Positions 12,206 to 22,989 of a DNA stretch of 64,000 nucleotides are shown here, in pieces. Every line of letters begins with the position of its first letter. The first letter of the stretch is position 1. The notes beneath the pieces are model-generated. The model worked only from the letters and a program-made list of their open reading frames with translations, had not been told where the DNA came from and searched no databases. The stretch spans positions 70,012,286 to 70,076,285 of the forward strand of contig OZ018321.1 of NCBI GenBank assembly GCA_963969495.1, in the 5' to 3' direction. This DNA comes from Ceratothoa steindachneri (lineage: Eukaryota > Arthropoda > Malacostraca > Isopoda > Cymothoidae). The translations under genes and the position numbers were made by a program.

Positions 12206-12284
12206 ACACTAATTAAGTCTTTAAAGAGCTGAAAAGCAACACACGAATTAAGACTTTAAAGAGCTGAAAAGCAACACACTAATT
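12206..12284. repeat. 35-bp tandem repeat, about 2.3 copies
   Basis: Units at 12206-12240 and 12241-12275 differ at only two positions, and a third begins at 12276. A weaker partial unit precedes them. The array lies about 80 bp upstream of the minus-strand LINE ORF1 start, where monomer repeats acting as LINE promoters are often found. Confidence 0.9.
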
Positions 12285-12299
12285 GCCTATATGAATTAA

Positions 12300-13540
12300 T
12301 TTAAGTATCTAGTAAGACATTGGCTGTTTTGTCAAACTGCGGCACCCTTCGTCAAGCTTTTCCCTTTCTTACTATTGTTACTATTTCTTTTTAGCCACCT
12401 ATTTCTTCAATTTTCTGTACTCTTCACTTTTTTTCTTTGTGTAACAGTTTTCTCGTCTGAGGCAGAAGTTATTATTTTGTCTTTGGTCGTTAGTTACACC
12501 ATTTTATGCTCTCTCTTAACTAAACCAGTTTCTACTTTCTCTTATCGTAGTTTTTTCCTTAGTCTTCGTCCGGTTAAGGTTACTTTTTTCCATACGTACG
12601 TACTTTCCTTCCGAATAAAGCACTGTGAATGTGTCATGAAGTAGAAAAGTTATATAATCCTAAATATAAAAAAAGGAGATAAGAAAGAAAACGAATAAAA
12701 AAGATCGTATGTTTGTGATTCTATATGTTGGCGTGTGTGCGATCATTAACCCCTCTCGAGAACATTAAACCACTCATCCGCAAATGATAATTAAGAAAAC
12801 TTTGACTCATAAAGGATGATATTTCGAATTACCTCATTAGCACCTTTTTACCAGAACATAATTTATCCCAACTCATCACTTTTAATTTCTGTCACATATT
12901 TTATCATTTGAAAAAATACTAATTGCCTGAAATGAAAAGTAATTACTCATAATTACTTCTCTTCGGCGATTTTCAGGTTCTAATACAAGAAACGAGAAAA
13001 CGCAACTCTAAACCTAGATAGAGTACCATTAAGTTTTTGACGAATCATCCAACCATTCTTTGTTAATCTACTTGACTCCTATGCTATCAACGTTTCCAGA
13101 ACTCTTTTTTCCGGGGGCTCTTTAGTTTTATTTATTGGGAGATGTAAAACATATAGAATTAAAAATATGACTTTTGAATTCCATTCAATAAAAAAAGAGG
13201 GATTGCACCAGCCAAAGAAAAGGTAGATGACAATAGTGAACATAATTAGACCAGGGATAGCATATTCAATATCTTCATGTAATTGTTCTCGTTAAGAAAA
13301 ATGTACAAAGATTTACTAGCTTGAACCTCCCTTATGGCTAGAAAGGAAGAAAGACGAATGAAAACTGCAAGAATGTGTAAAGCGAGTTTTGATGGAGGGT
13401 TATGTATAGGAATGGTTCATTTCAAATTTTGTTAGTATATAACACGAGCTTTCACAATGGGCTTTTTTATACAAACTTGACTACAGTGTGTTCATATTTA
13501 TACCCTTATATAGCGTACAGTTAAATGAACTATTGCGCTA
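12300..13540. other. Unassigned AT-rich interval
   Basis: No domain is recognisable. A hydrophobic 89-codon frame at 12375-12644 (+) is made of T-rich, low-complexity sequence and lacks coding character. Nothing else stands out. Confidence 0.4.
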
Positions 13541-13544
13541 TCAT

Positions 13545-14760
13545 GGCTTACTTTTCAGGAACATTAGATGGGACGAAAGGATCAAAGAAAAGATGGAAGA
13601 ATTTCATAATTTAACGAAAGGATTATGGAATTGGGAAATACAATGCAGAGGTATAGAGTATCGTAAAATGCGAGCAATCAGAAGGCAAGTAGGAACACTT
13701 ATAAAAGAATAAATTAAATCTTTTCTAGAAAAAATGGAGATAAAAAAGGATCCAGAGGAATTTTGGATCCAGTACAAAAACTAAGAAGATCTCAACCAAA
13801 TGAGAAAATCAAAATAAAATTACAGAATAGGCAAATGCAACGGAACGATGAACTTCAAGAAAACTTCCAAAAACAATGGAAAAATAATATTCTATATATC
13901 TCCGAAGAAAAACAAGATTAAGATAAAGAATACGAGCAAGAGATTATGCGCACATTATAAATGCAACAAGAAAACATTTCACCACACACACACACGTCGA
14001 CGAAGAGAGACGCATCCCTTTAGGGGGTGGAATGCCATTCACAATGGAAGAATACTTGATAGTTGTCAAGTCTTTTAAACAGAAACAACCAAGATTGAGC
14101 GACATAACTAAGGCACACTTGATTAATGCACTAAACAACGTGGAGGATTCAATACTGAAAATCTTCATTGCTGGTCTGAATAATTAGGTACTTTTCCCAA
14201 GCGGTTAAGATGGAAAAGATGATCTTCCTACCTAAGCCAGGCAAACCAAAGCACCAAATCGAAAGCTACCGTCCCATCTCGCTACTAACTAGAGTTCTTG
14301 GAAAACTCCTCGTAAAGATCATAAATGAAAGGTTACAAAAACACCTTGAGAAATTAAACCTTTACAACCCTCAAACACAAGATTTCAGGAGCAATCGAGT
14401 GGCGAAAACTGCGCTGGCAGTTATCACAGAAAGGATCACCACTGAAACAGCGTGAGGCAACAGAGTGGTGATCATACTCCGCGACGTTATCAAAGCTTCC
14501 GATAAAAGTGTGGTTGCCCAACGTAAAAGCTAAGAGCCGCAGTCTTAACTTAGAAATCAATCTTTGTAAAATGTTATGCAGCTATCTGGACAGAAAGAAA
14601 GGAGTTTTACACCTAAATGGCCAAATCGAAGAGGCATTCGATTTACAAGTGGTTGCCCCTTAAGGAAAGTGTCTCTCTCGAAGGATTTATACTGAATACA
14701 CGAGGATGTACCATACCCGCCACACGAAAGTGCAATGTACATCCAACTGTAACAAAAAAC
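13545..14760 (+). pseudogene. Jockey/CR1-like LINE ORF2 remnant
   Basis: Between 13545 and 13700, frames show charged, helical text (RWDERIKEKMEEFHNL), like the LINE linker before RT. RT block 1 follows at 14210-14330 as MIFLPKPGKPKHQIESYRPI then SLLTRVLGKLLVKIINERL. After it come DFRSNRVAKTALAVITERI (about 14385-14445), a degraded catalytic block (RDVIKASDKVW, about 14478-14510) and LNGQIEEAFDL (about 14613-14645). The polymerase box is not found. Multiple frameshifts and stops show an old, dead copy. It is 5' and 3' incomplete; the family is probably Jockey-superfamily. Confidence 0.8.
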
Positions 14761-14855
14761 AACATTTGATGAACAAAAGGTCGCATGCTCTCACTTATTC
14801 TGATTTATGACCTTACGACTGGAAAACTTTCAATAATTCAGACTATCTTCAGAAG

Positions 14856-15075
14856 GACCCTGGAATTATATTATTCGAAAGAGAATGTAAAACAACATAA
14901 GGGTTTAAAATTTCCTTAGAATCGGCCGAATAGTTATGATGTTATTGCCAAAACAATATAATTCATGTGCTAACCTTAGGAAGACCATGCAAGTTATACC
15001 ATTTGAAAGAGGATGTTGAGCAACATAGGGGTTTCGAATTTCGTTAGAATTGGCCGATTAGTTAAAATGTTATTA
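14856..15075. repeat. Diverged direct duplication of about 95 bp
   Basis: The segment at about 14861-14955 and that at about 14984-15074 share a common order of words. These are CGAAAGAGAATGT/TGAAAGAGGATGT, CAACATA(A/G)GGGTTT, TTTCGTTAGAAT-like and GGCCGA(A/T)TAGTTA followed by ATGTTATT. The second copy ends in a C-rich run. The wording resembles the modular non-coding repeats found elsewhere in the window. Confidence 0.75.
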
Positions 15076-15957
15076 CCCCCCCCTCCCCCCAAAAAAGCAA
15101 AACGGGGATCGACCCACATGTGAGATGTTGAATCGCCCGCGACTAGACTCTCACGCGACTAAAAAATCATAAGTACCTCAGCTCTTTCCTCATTAGATTC
15201 CACAATAAGCCCTTCATATTTAATAGGTTCTATATAATCCCTGTTAGATTTGCCATTGATTTTATATTAGCTAAAGCATTTTCTTGGATTCTTATTATTG
15301 TCATGAGCTAAATTAATTTCTGATATACTTTTTCTTTTTTTAAATAATCTTATTTAGCTCATTCCTAGTGGACTTATAATGATTTAGATTCAAAACACTA
15401 CCTACCTCCTGCAATCTATGTTATTTCCTTTTGTTCTTAGAACTTTTTCTATCTCCCAATTACACCATTATGGCTTCCTGCATTTCTCCACAATCACCTT
15501 CTCTCGGATATTCTGCTCTTGAGCTACGCTTAATATATTCTTAAAAGTATTTACATCTCATAAGTATTCTTACCGCTGAATTCTACATTCGAATTTAGCT
15601 GACTCAGCTTGTAATCTTTTTATAATCTCATTCTATGAAAATTTGGATCTTAGTAGTGTTTGTTCATGTATGATTCCTTATTCCTAAGTTGAAATGAATC
15701 ATCTAACGATTACTACTTCTCAATGCTTCCCTGACAGTCAGTTCCTGAACCAAATGATCATTGTTTGCAAGTATTAATATATACTAATAAGTTGGGGCTT
15801 CTTGTTGGCTCATTTACGAATTAAGTGACAAATTATACTCAAAACATTCATGTGACTTTCAACCTACTCTATCCATTCCGACCTTATTTTCCCACTCCAC
15901 AGAGCGGAACTTAAAGTCCCCCAAAATAACTGTCTGTTTTCACCGTCGCCGCTAAAG

Positions 15958-16437
15958 CGTATAATAATAAATGTGAGTTTTTAATTTACACGGGGGTGAG
16001 TGTATCAATAATTCCTACTAAATTGGTGAATTCAAGTGAATTGGGCAAGTCCATTAGAAATATTAGAACGGCTAATCGCGGTAAATTAAAAGTACACGGC
16101 GAGCTTCACACGAATATATTTATCCCTAATCTTCGCCGATAATTTCGGTTATCATTTGTGGTCGCGGATGCCACTTCAACTTTATTAGGAATTGACTTTC
16201 TAAAGCATTTTAATCTTTTAGTGGATTGTGCGCTCGGCATACTTATCCACGAACAAACAAGACTCGCATCAGAAGTGGAATTATCAGGAAAACCTGCAGT
16301 AGCTTTAATTACTAACGACCTACAGCACTTACCACCCCGCTGCAGACCCCTATTAGAGAAATATGAGGTTCTGTACAGTCCCTCGCCCACTAATCCCTCC
16401 CGTCATCGCCGACTCAGTGGCGCATACAATTAAAACA
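15958..16437 (+). pseudogene. Ty3/gypsy protease-to-RT linker scrap
   Basis: Plus-strand frames read GVSVSIIPTKLV (near 15993-16030), RTANRGKLKVHGEL (16068-16110), VVADATSTLLGIDFLKHF (16158-16212) and LVDCALGILIHEQT (16218-16260), continuing to RPLLEKYEVLYS. This is the end of the protease and the linker to RT. It aligns in order with the element at 1.9-5.6 kb and is less eroded. It lies in opposite orientation inside the SGNH-type LINE. Neither LTR nor other domains accompany it, so it is an internal fragment. Confidence 0.85.
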
Positions 16438-16639
16438 GGTAGTGCTCCTCTCCCACACATCAACAAACATCAGACCTAGGCTCTCACACATAGCCCTTAC
16501 ATATTTTTGCATCCCAACATCTATTCTTGTAATCACATCTGATCCTATAACTTTTATTATTCTATCTTTCCATTTCAATCAACCATTTCAATCAACATAT
16601 TATACCTCTCACGTAACCCAGATGTACCCACTTTATTAA

Positions 16640-16835
16640 CATCATATGCTCATATATGTGAGAACGCAACAGCTTCTCTTCCTCAGCCAAAGACCAGCCA
16701 TTCGTACCCGTCAGAGAAATCGTCTACTCCAGCACCTGGCAAACTATCTCACTTCACTCCAACTACTCGCACTCAATTTCCTATCTTAAAATATAATCCT
16801 TGAGTCACCCATGAAAAGCACTTCAGTCTCTCTTA
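16640..16835 (-). pseudogene. SGNH-hydrolase-like part of LINE ORF1
   Basis: The minus strand reads VLFMGDSRIIF near 16820-16790, with the intact GDS nucleophile block. About 80 bp further on it reads LPGAGVDDFSDGYEWLV in another frame (about 16745-16690), then a degraded DVNKVGT block (GxND-like) about 16655-16635. These are blocks I, II and III of the SGNH family in the right order. In LINE ORF1 proteins this domain is thought to help RNA or membrane handling; its role is not settled. Frameshifts separate the blocks. Confidence 0.65.
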
Positions 16836-17239
16836 TTTCATACTCTCTAGTTCCTAACTCTATCCTCCTTCCAATTCACATTCACATTGCCAGCTGCCTC
16901 ACTTCCAGCCAAGCCTCTATTCAAATAGCCGGTTACATCCCTTTTAGGCAGTTCCTCTCTCAAGGAAATGAATTTATCAGTTAAATTAATAGGTTCTATA
17001 TACTTTTGTCTTGCAGATCTAACAGGCCCTGCATGACCTATCTAAACAATTTAAATTTACCAAGAAATCCCTATCATCTGCAACTTTTATTCCTGAAGCG
17101 AATCTTGGCGTAGCCCCCTTAACTAACTCATATCTGAACTATAATATACCTCTGACAATCCTCTCTCTTATTCATTCAGTCAATCAAACTTCCAAGCTAC
17201 CTAACCTCTATGCTAACACATGCATTATCATTCCTTCTA

Positions 17240-18965
17240 AAAACAAACACCTGGGTTCGCCAGCTTAAACGAGCAAGCAAAACTTAGGCCGTCTCATGTT
17301 ATTTAAAAATGGCTTCGGTGAAGGGTTTTTGCGTGGCACAATCAGGTTGAAATATTATTTTTTTGTCACTTTATAAAGGGTGCTTTGCCCCTTCAGCATA
17401 AATTATTACTCCTAAGACACTATAAACACGACGCGAAGCACTATTAGCTCATTTAGAAGCCTGTAACGCTTGCACCCGTCTCATTCAAAATTATCAATGT
17501 ACCAAACCTAATAAAGGTCACTATAAAATTGTTTCGTTTCGTTTCGGTTAGCAAACCTGCCTTTATCCAGGAGGATCCCCGACCGGATAACGAAATGTAC
17601 ATAAAGGTCAGTAAGACAATTGCTGGTGAGCCCGAGGGCACCACGGGCCTGTCCTCATTGCGAAGAGGTGCAAAGAAGTATTATGGTTTGACACCAAACA
17701 GCGTTCAGGTGGAACCTTCGTCGCCCCGGGGTAAAGGGACTTGTTCCGCATCAGAGGTATGTGGATATAGATACCCATTTGCAGGGTTCCTTGGGACTGA
17801 TAGAGTGCGTGAGTTGTACTGCAAAGACGGGAGAGGAAAGAAAGCAGTGTTGTAATTGGCTCTGTGTGTGATGAGAATTGTAAGATCTACCCACCTCAGT
17901 AAAGGGCTGAGCAGAGAGCGTCCACTAATTGTTAGCCAGATCTCTACGTGCGCTGACGTTTGTGTGCGTTCGTGCCGTGATCGACCACGGTACCGCAACG
18001 TTGAGAGACCAACTCTGTATCCAATTGGCTAGCAAGAGCTCTAGAATTAGAAAATTGTAAATTATTATACCGGTAATCAATGAATGGCAGCTACGTAGTC
18101 TAATATTAGTTAGACACTATATTTATGCATATATATGTAGAATATTTCTTTAAATTTTCACTTGTTTAAAATTTGTACAGAACCACCCTGGTATAACTTT
18201 TTTGCAACAATTTACAAAATCAGTTGAAGAGAAAGATTAAACGTAGTAAAACACCACTAAGAACCAACTCATTCCTAACTTAAACACTAATTTTGTCTAA
18301 GTTTACTAGAGATTTTTTTTTCTTTTTGTTGCAGGATTTACAGAAAACTTAACTTTTCTTAGCTGATGATTCATATTCTAACCCACTTGATAAAAAACAA
18401 ATAAATGAAGGAAGGAGAGCTACTTCATTGCTTCTACCAAAGTGTCTGGATTAGGTAGGTTATTGTCTATACATTGCTGCATGTGGAACTTCTTCTAGTG
18501 AGTGATGGTAAAAATGAAACATAACGACTTGTTTTAATCTTTGAAATTATTGATTCGATGGAAAACACAGTTTCACCTTTTGGGGGTCAGTAAAAATATA
18601 ATGCCTATTTAAATGGGCTCCATGAAGCTCAGTCCGGGCAATGCAGCCTACATAATGAGAATACTTAAATCAAAGTACTTGTTCGCTCTCAATGCTTATG
18701 GGGCTTTATTTTGATTTTATCTGATATATTCTTATCCCCACTGATCAGTATGCATATGAATATATAATTAAAATGATTTTTACTAATGTATATAATAACT
18801 GGGTCTTTTCTAAATATTACAATATATTTTCGGGCAAAACACATGATCCCTCTTCTTACTTTCCCTCTTATAGACATGTGATTTCTCTTTGAGTTGTCTA
18901 AAAGATTTTGCAAAGGCATTCAACTACCTCTTTTCGTTGTCTATCGAAGTAAATGGCACAGGCAT
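17240..18965. other. Unassigned interval with a GC-richer core
   Basis: A 108-codon open frame at 17529-17855 (+) sits in a GC-richer patch that breaks the AT-rich background, but its composition and lack of any motif do not make a gene convincing. It may be an LTR or a LINE 5' UTR. 18060-18965 is AT-rich with no recognisable content. Confidence 0.35.
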
Positions 18966-18977
18966 TAAAATTGTTTT

Positions 18978-20565
18978 GTAGCCTCCAGAAGATGGGGAAG
19001 AATCTGATGTATACGATGCTAGTGATGATTTAGCTGTTGTGGAGCCATAAATTGTCCTATTGCTGGAAGCACAACTTCTGGTACAACCCCGCAACCGATA
19101 TAAATCTGACAAACCGAAACAGTCACACTCAGCTTTCTTCTGCATGGGTAGCATTAATCTTTGAAGAGCAAGTAAAGATTGGGTGTGATGATCATGAGGT
19201 AGACCTTGGCCTGCCGATGAGAAAAAGCAAAAACGCTCAAAGCCTGTTTATGAGTGGAAGAAATATAAATTTCAGATTTGTGAAGGCGATGTCCTAAGCT
19301 TGCATGAAGTACATAAACCATCTATTGTGGAAAATAAGCAGATGGAGGATTCACATATTCAGATACTTTGGTTGTAAAGAATTGATTGAGGTGATCAAAA
19401 CAGATATAAGATTTTATCAACAAGTTAAATTTCAGAAAGAGTTATGTCTTACCGAAGAAGAACTGCATCAAGTACTTGGCATCTTTCTTCTCTCAGGTTA
19501 AACCCAGTTCAAAACCGATGGCTCTTTTGGGCAAAGCAGGCGGTCATCCAAAATCTGGCTGTAACTCAGTGTGAATTTCGATAAACCAATTTGAGGAGAT
19601 CGTGCTAAGCCTGAGCTTTGTGGACAACTCAAAGAAGCTTTTGGATGATAAAATCTTAAAATTTCTCACTTTTTTATCATTTTAAACAGCTCTTGATGGA
19701 TATCGCTCAATTACTTTCTATGCCATGTGCATTGATCAAGCCATGTAACCATATTATGGACGACATGGATTCAAACAATTAATTTATTTCGGGAAAGGCC
19801 GTGAGATTTGGGTACAAGTTTTGGGGTCTATGCTCTCATGAAGGACTGTTAATGAACTCCGGCTTTAATGAAGAAAAAGAATCTGGGTTTGAGGAATTTC
19901 TTTTTTTTAATTTTAGGAGCTTATCTGGCGGCGGCCCACTTGGGTGGGTTTGAGGAAGGAACGCCTGTGGCTGAAACTACTGGCCAAAGGAGCAATAACT
20001 AAGGGTAGCAGTGGATATGTCTTCAACTTTTTATAACACTGCCTCTTCTTCAGTCTTTCCAGGAAGCTTAATATTATTCTGACAGGTACAATTTGTAAAG
20101 ACAGAGTCAACGATATCCCAGTGTCAGACATCAAAATAAGAGAGAGGGAAGCAAAGCTTTTCAAGAAGAAGGAAAGAAGATTGATATGACAATAGCGATG
20201 TTAGGCTGGCAACAAACAGAAGTGATAGTGCATCCCTATTGATGTGGAAATGCAGACGGTGATCAAAAAGGAAGAAAGAAGTGGTATAAATCCCTCAGCC
20301 AAACATCGTGAAGCTTTACAACAGAGGAATGGAAGGAGTACATCCGTTTGATCAGTTTATGGGAAAGTATAAAGTTTTATTTAGATGTCAAGTGTGGCAC
20401 TTTCCTGTTTTCATCTTTCTCCTGAATAGTTAAATTGACTGGTAACTAATTGATTGCAGAAAATTTGCAAAAGACAATCGTTAAATCCTCTAGGCATCAC
20501 GGATATAGGTAACCAGGGTTAGGAGCTGAGATTCCAGGGCCACAGGGATCTCAGTGTGCTACGTG
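18978..20565 (+). pseudogene. piggyBac transposase remnant (PGBD-like)
   Basis: The N-terminal acidic segment reads PPEDGEESDVYDASDDLAVV (about 18980-19040). The DNA-binding and dimer region includes YFGCKELIEVIKTD then LTEEELHQVLGIFLLSG (19358-19500). The core has FEEIVLSLSFVDNSKKL (about 19588-19638), PYYGRHGFKQLIYFGK (about 19749-19797) and VRFGYKFWGL (frame-shifted, about 19800-19832). The last block is VKLYNRGMEGVHPFDQ (about 20306-20355), with the VD-x-x-DQ Asp replaced by His. The second catalytic block is not readable. Stops and frameshifts are many. No TTAA-flanked ends are identified. Confidence 0.85.
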
Positions 20566-20609
20566 AATATGTATCTAAAAATCACAACTAATCTCCAAAT
20601 CTGGCTTGA

Positions 20610-21690
20610 CGCCAAATCTCCTGTACCGTTAGTTATATAGATAACAGCTCGGCCGTAAAGATAGAAGGAGTGCACGAAATAACCAGCTGGCTAGAAACGA
20701 GCAGGGAAAATGCGAAAGCCAAGTATGTTTGCCTCGTCACGGAATAATATACACCATTCTGTTCGGCAGTGGATGAAATGAGACCATTGAAAAAAGAGAG
20801 ACGTACGGCTCGCATACAAGTTCATAGTGCACTACATCTGTGTAAAACATGAAAGCTCTCCTCAGGATCAAGAAGGGGACTCTTTATAGGGCATGTGGTA
20901 AAGGAACTGATTGCTAAATGGTGAGAAGTGGACGATTGAGTCTATTTTCTGAAATTCACCCTTGGCTACCGATGCGTAAAACTCGCATCGGTATTCTTGC
21001 TCGGAACTAGGAAAGATCCGGTATAAAGTAAAAACATTATCACTTTTAGCCTCCAATTGATGAACGGCACGGAGCTAACAATGGCTATGATGAGGGTAGA
21101 AGAGATCCTGAATGTACGAATATGGGCCACTCGGTTAAGGCATAGTCAATCAGGACCAACGAAACACTGCGAATCTACCATATCCAGGTTTGAGTCATTA
21201 GCAACAAGTCCAGGTCAATGAAGCTGTGGGTGTCAACAATAGTGCACTAACTAGGTAATGGCCAAAAAATGAGACCCGTGTGTTTTGGCTTAGGAGAGAT
21301 TAAGTTCATTCCTTATTGAATTGACATTTCATTGTAGGCATCTAAGAAATCGAAATATTGTCTAGGTAGATCGTTGCGAGAATACATTCCAGCAACACTT
21401 AGGCGATGCTATTGATGTTCATTGATACTTCCCTTCTAGACGCCTTCTTCTAGTTCTATTGTACCAGAGAGTGCTCCCTTACAAAGATTGGGAATCGATG
21501 AATAGGCACAATTCTGACATGAAGTTTGCAAGTCATCCCATTGCCACCATGGTGTTGTGATTTTCCATTATACCGAATATAGAGCCGTGTCGTGTGTTTT
21601 ATCCAAATTAAAGAATACCGTGGTGGACTGTTGTTTACAAAGAAAGGTCTCTCAGATCCAATTTTCAACGCATCTAGCGTGAATTAGAGC
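20610..21690 (-). pseudogene. I-like LINE ORF2 remnant
   Basis: Reading the minus strand downward there is VFFNLDKTHDTA (RT catalytic block A, about 21625-21585) and a degraded EEGVxKGS block (about 21440-21420). Next are HIRTFRISS (about 21120-21095) and TDASFTHR with YRCEFYASVAKGEFQKIDSI (about 20995-20930). The last is CTPSIFTAELLSI (about 20675-20635), the start of RNase H. Each aligns in order with the + strand I-like copy at 5.6-8.4 kb. Single blocks are weak; the series is convincing. The polymerase box and the last RNase H motifs are not readable. Confidence 0.65.
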
Positions 21691-21805
21691 TTGAAAAACC
21701 AACACTATGCAGGAGACAGGTAGCCCCGTTAAGGGGTGCACGACTCTGGTAGAGAAGTCCATTCGTGGCACTTCATGAGGACGTACTTCGCCACGAATGG
21801 TGAAT

Positions 21806-21842
21806 CAGAGTAACAAGGAGTAACAAAGAGTAACAAGGAAGG
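21806..21842. repeat. Short tandem repeat at the CR1 3' end
   Basis: AGAGTAACAAGG occurs about three times in a row with one base missing or changed. CR1 elements typically end in 6-10 bp direct repeats rather than poly(A), so this marks the 3' terminus of the minus-strand element. Confidence 0.75.
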
Positions 21843-22985
21843 AAAGTACCCTAGAAGACCTTACGGTCAATTCAAAAAGGGTACCTTTGGACTAGCAGTC
21901 GAGCGGGCACATCTCTGCTCACATGCTTTATGTCCTTAAACGGCCACTTTTCAAGACCCTGTCTAGGCTTGACTTAAACTGGTCAACAGATTCACTGTTG
22001 ACAACTTTCCCTGGAAGTGCGTTACAACTACCGAAGATACTGTAGATGAAAATTTTCCACACAGATCGCGGTTGTAACGCTTCAGTTCAAGTTTGAAGCC
22101 GTGATTTCTTGTTTTCCTTTCAGCAAGTGTGAAAATATCCCTGTAGTCAACATTGTCGAACCCTCGAAATATTTTGAAAATTTTGATGAGCTGACCACGC
22201 AGTCTACGGGTTTCTAATAAGAACAGATCTAATTCCCTTAATCTATCTTCATAACTTTTATGTCTGATAGAGGAAATCAGTTTGGTTGCCCTGGCTTGCA
22301 CGCGTTCCAATCTAGCGATGTCCTTTCAAAATGAAGGACTCCAAAATTGTACGGCATACTCCAGGTGCGGTCGGACAAGTGAGTTGTACAAACACAGTAC
22401 AATCTCCTTGTTTCGATATCCAAACTTGCGCTTTATGTAACCTAGCATCCTTTGGGATTTTTCTCCGCCGCAATACACTGTTTCGAGAACTTGAGGTCAC
22501 TGGTGATTGTTACACTCAAGTCCTTTTCAGTGTCGGTGGATTCAATAGCAGTGCCCTTAAGAATATAATGAGAGTGAGGGTTTCGATGGCCGATATGCAT
22601 CACTTTGCATTTAATAACCTTCAAAGGCATTTTCCATCTTTCCGACCACTCCTCAATCTTTTCAAGATATTCCTCCATGGAGCAGTATTTCCACCCTTTG
22701 CAACGTTCATACCAAGCTTGGTATCGTCGGCAAATTAAGAAATCTTGGCACCCATATCGTTGACGTAGATGATGAATAGTAGTGGTCCCAGGACAGAACC
22801 TTGAGGCACCCTGCTAGTGACAGGCACCCAATCAGAAGCCTGCCCATTCAACAATACCCGTTGCCGTCTGTCACTTAGCCAGTTTTCTATCCAGCCGGCT
22901 ACTTTTCCGTCTATGCCCAGCGCTCGCACACTTTGTTGTCCATTCGTCTCTGACAACTGGAGGGGAGGGAGACCTTTAAAGAACT
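21806..22985 (-). mobile_element. 5'-truncated CR1-clade LINE
   Basis: The minus-strand RT half includes KVAGWIENWLSDRRQRV with VPQGSVLGPLLFIIYVND (about 22905-22750), then a FADDTK box just after a stop (about 22738-22715). EEWSERWKMPL follows (about 22655-22620). The CR1-typical C-terminus is ERVQARATKLISSIRHKSYEDRL (22308-22240) and GKVVNSE (about 22010). The 3' end carries three short direct repeats (21806-21842). The upstream edge near 22985 is abrupt, a normal 5' truncation. Two frameshifts and a few stops make it inactive, but the text is well preserved. Confidence 0.9.
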
Positions 22986-22989
22986 GGCT

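Larger units (their letters stand above)
15120..17240 (-). mobile_element. SGNH/endonuclease LINE fragment, split by a Ty3 scrap
   Basis: Reading the minus strand downward, 17110-16940 is ORF1-like text and 16830-16650 is the SGNH-like domain. After a nested Ty3 piece (15958-16437), 15935-15885 reads TVILGDFKFRSVEWENK, the endonuclease GDFN-x-DW block. 15300-15190 reads NPRKCFS...GKSNRDYIEPIKYEG, the linker before RT in CR1-like elements. RT itself is absent. The fragment belongs to the same family as 9.8-12.2 kb, with alignable sequence around the SGNH block. All frames carry stops. Confidence 0.7.

Noticed and set aside
12375..12644. An 89-codon hydrophobic frame resembling a membrane protein
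   Set aside because: It is a translation of T-rich low-complexity sequence; Phe, Leu and Ser codons follow from composition.
15100..15170. A reverse-strand tRNA-like look (GGTCGATCCC followed upstream by a possible anticodon region)
   Set aside because: The arms do not pair into a cloverleaf and the acceptor stem cannot be closed.
17529..17855. A 108-codon open frame in a GC-richer patch
   Set aside because: No motif, no splice or poly(A) context, and such a length is expected by chance in GC-richer DNA; possibly an element UTR.
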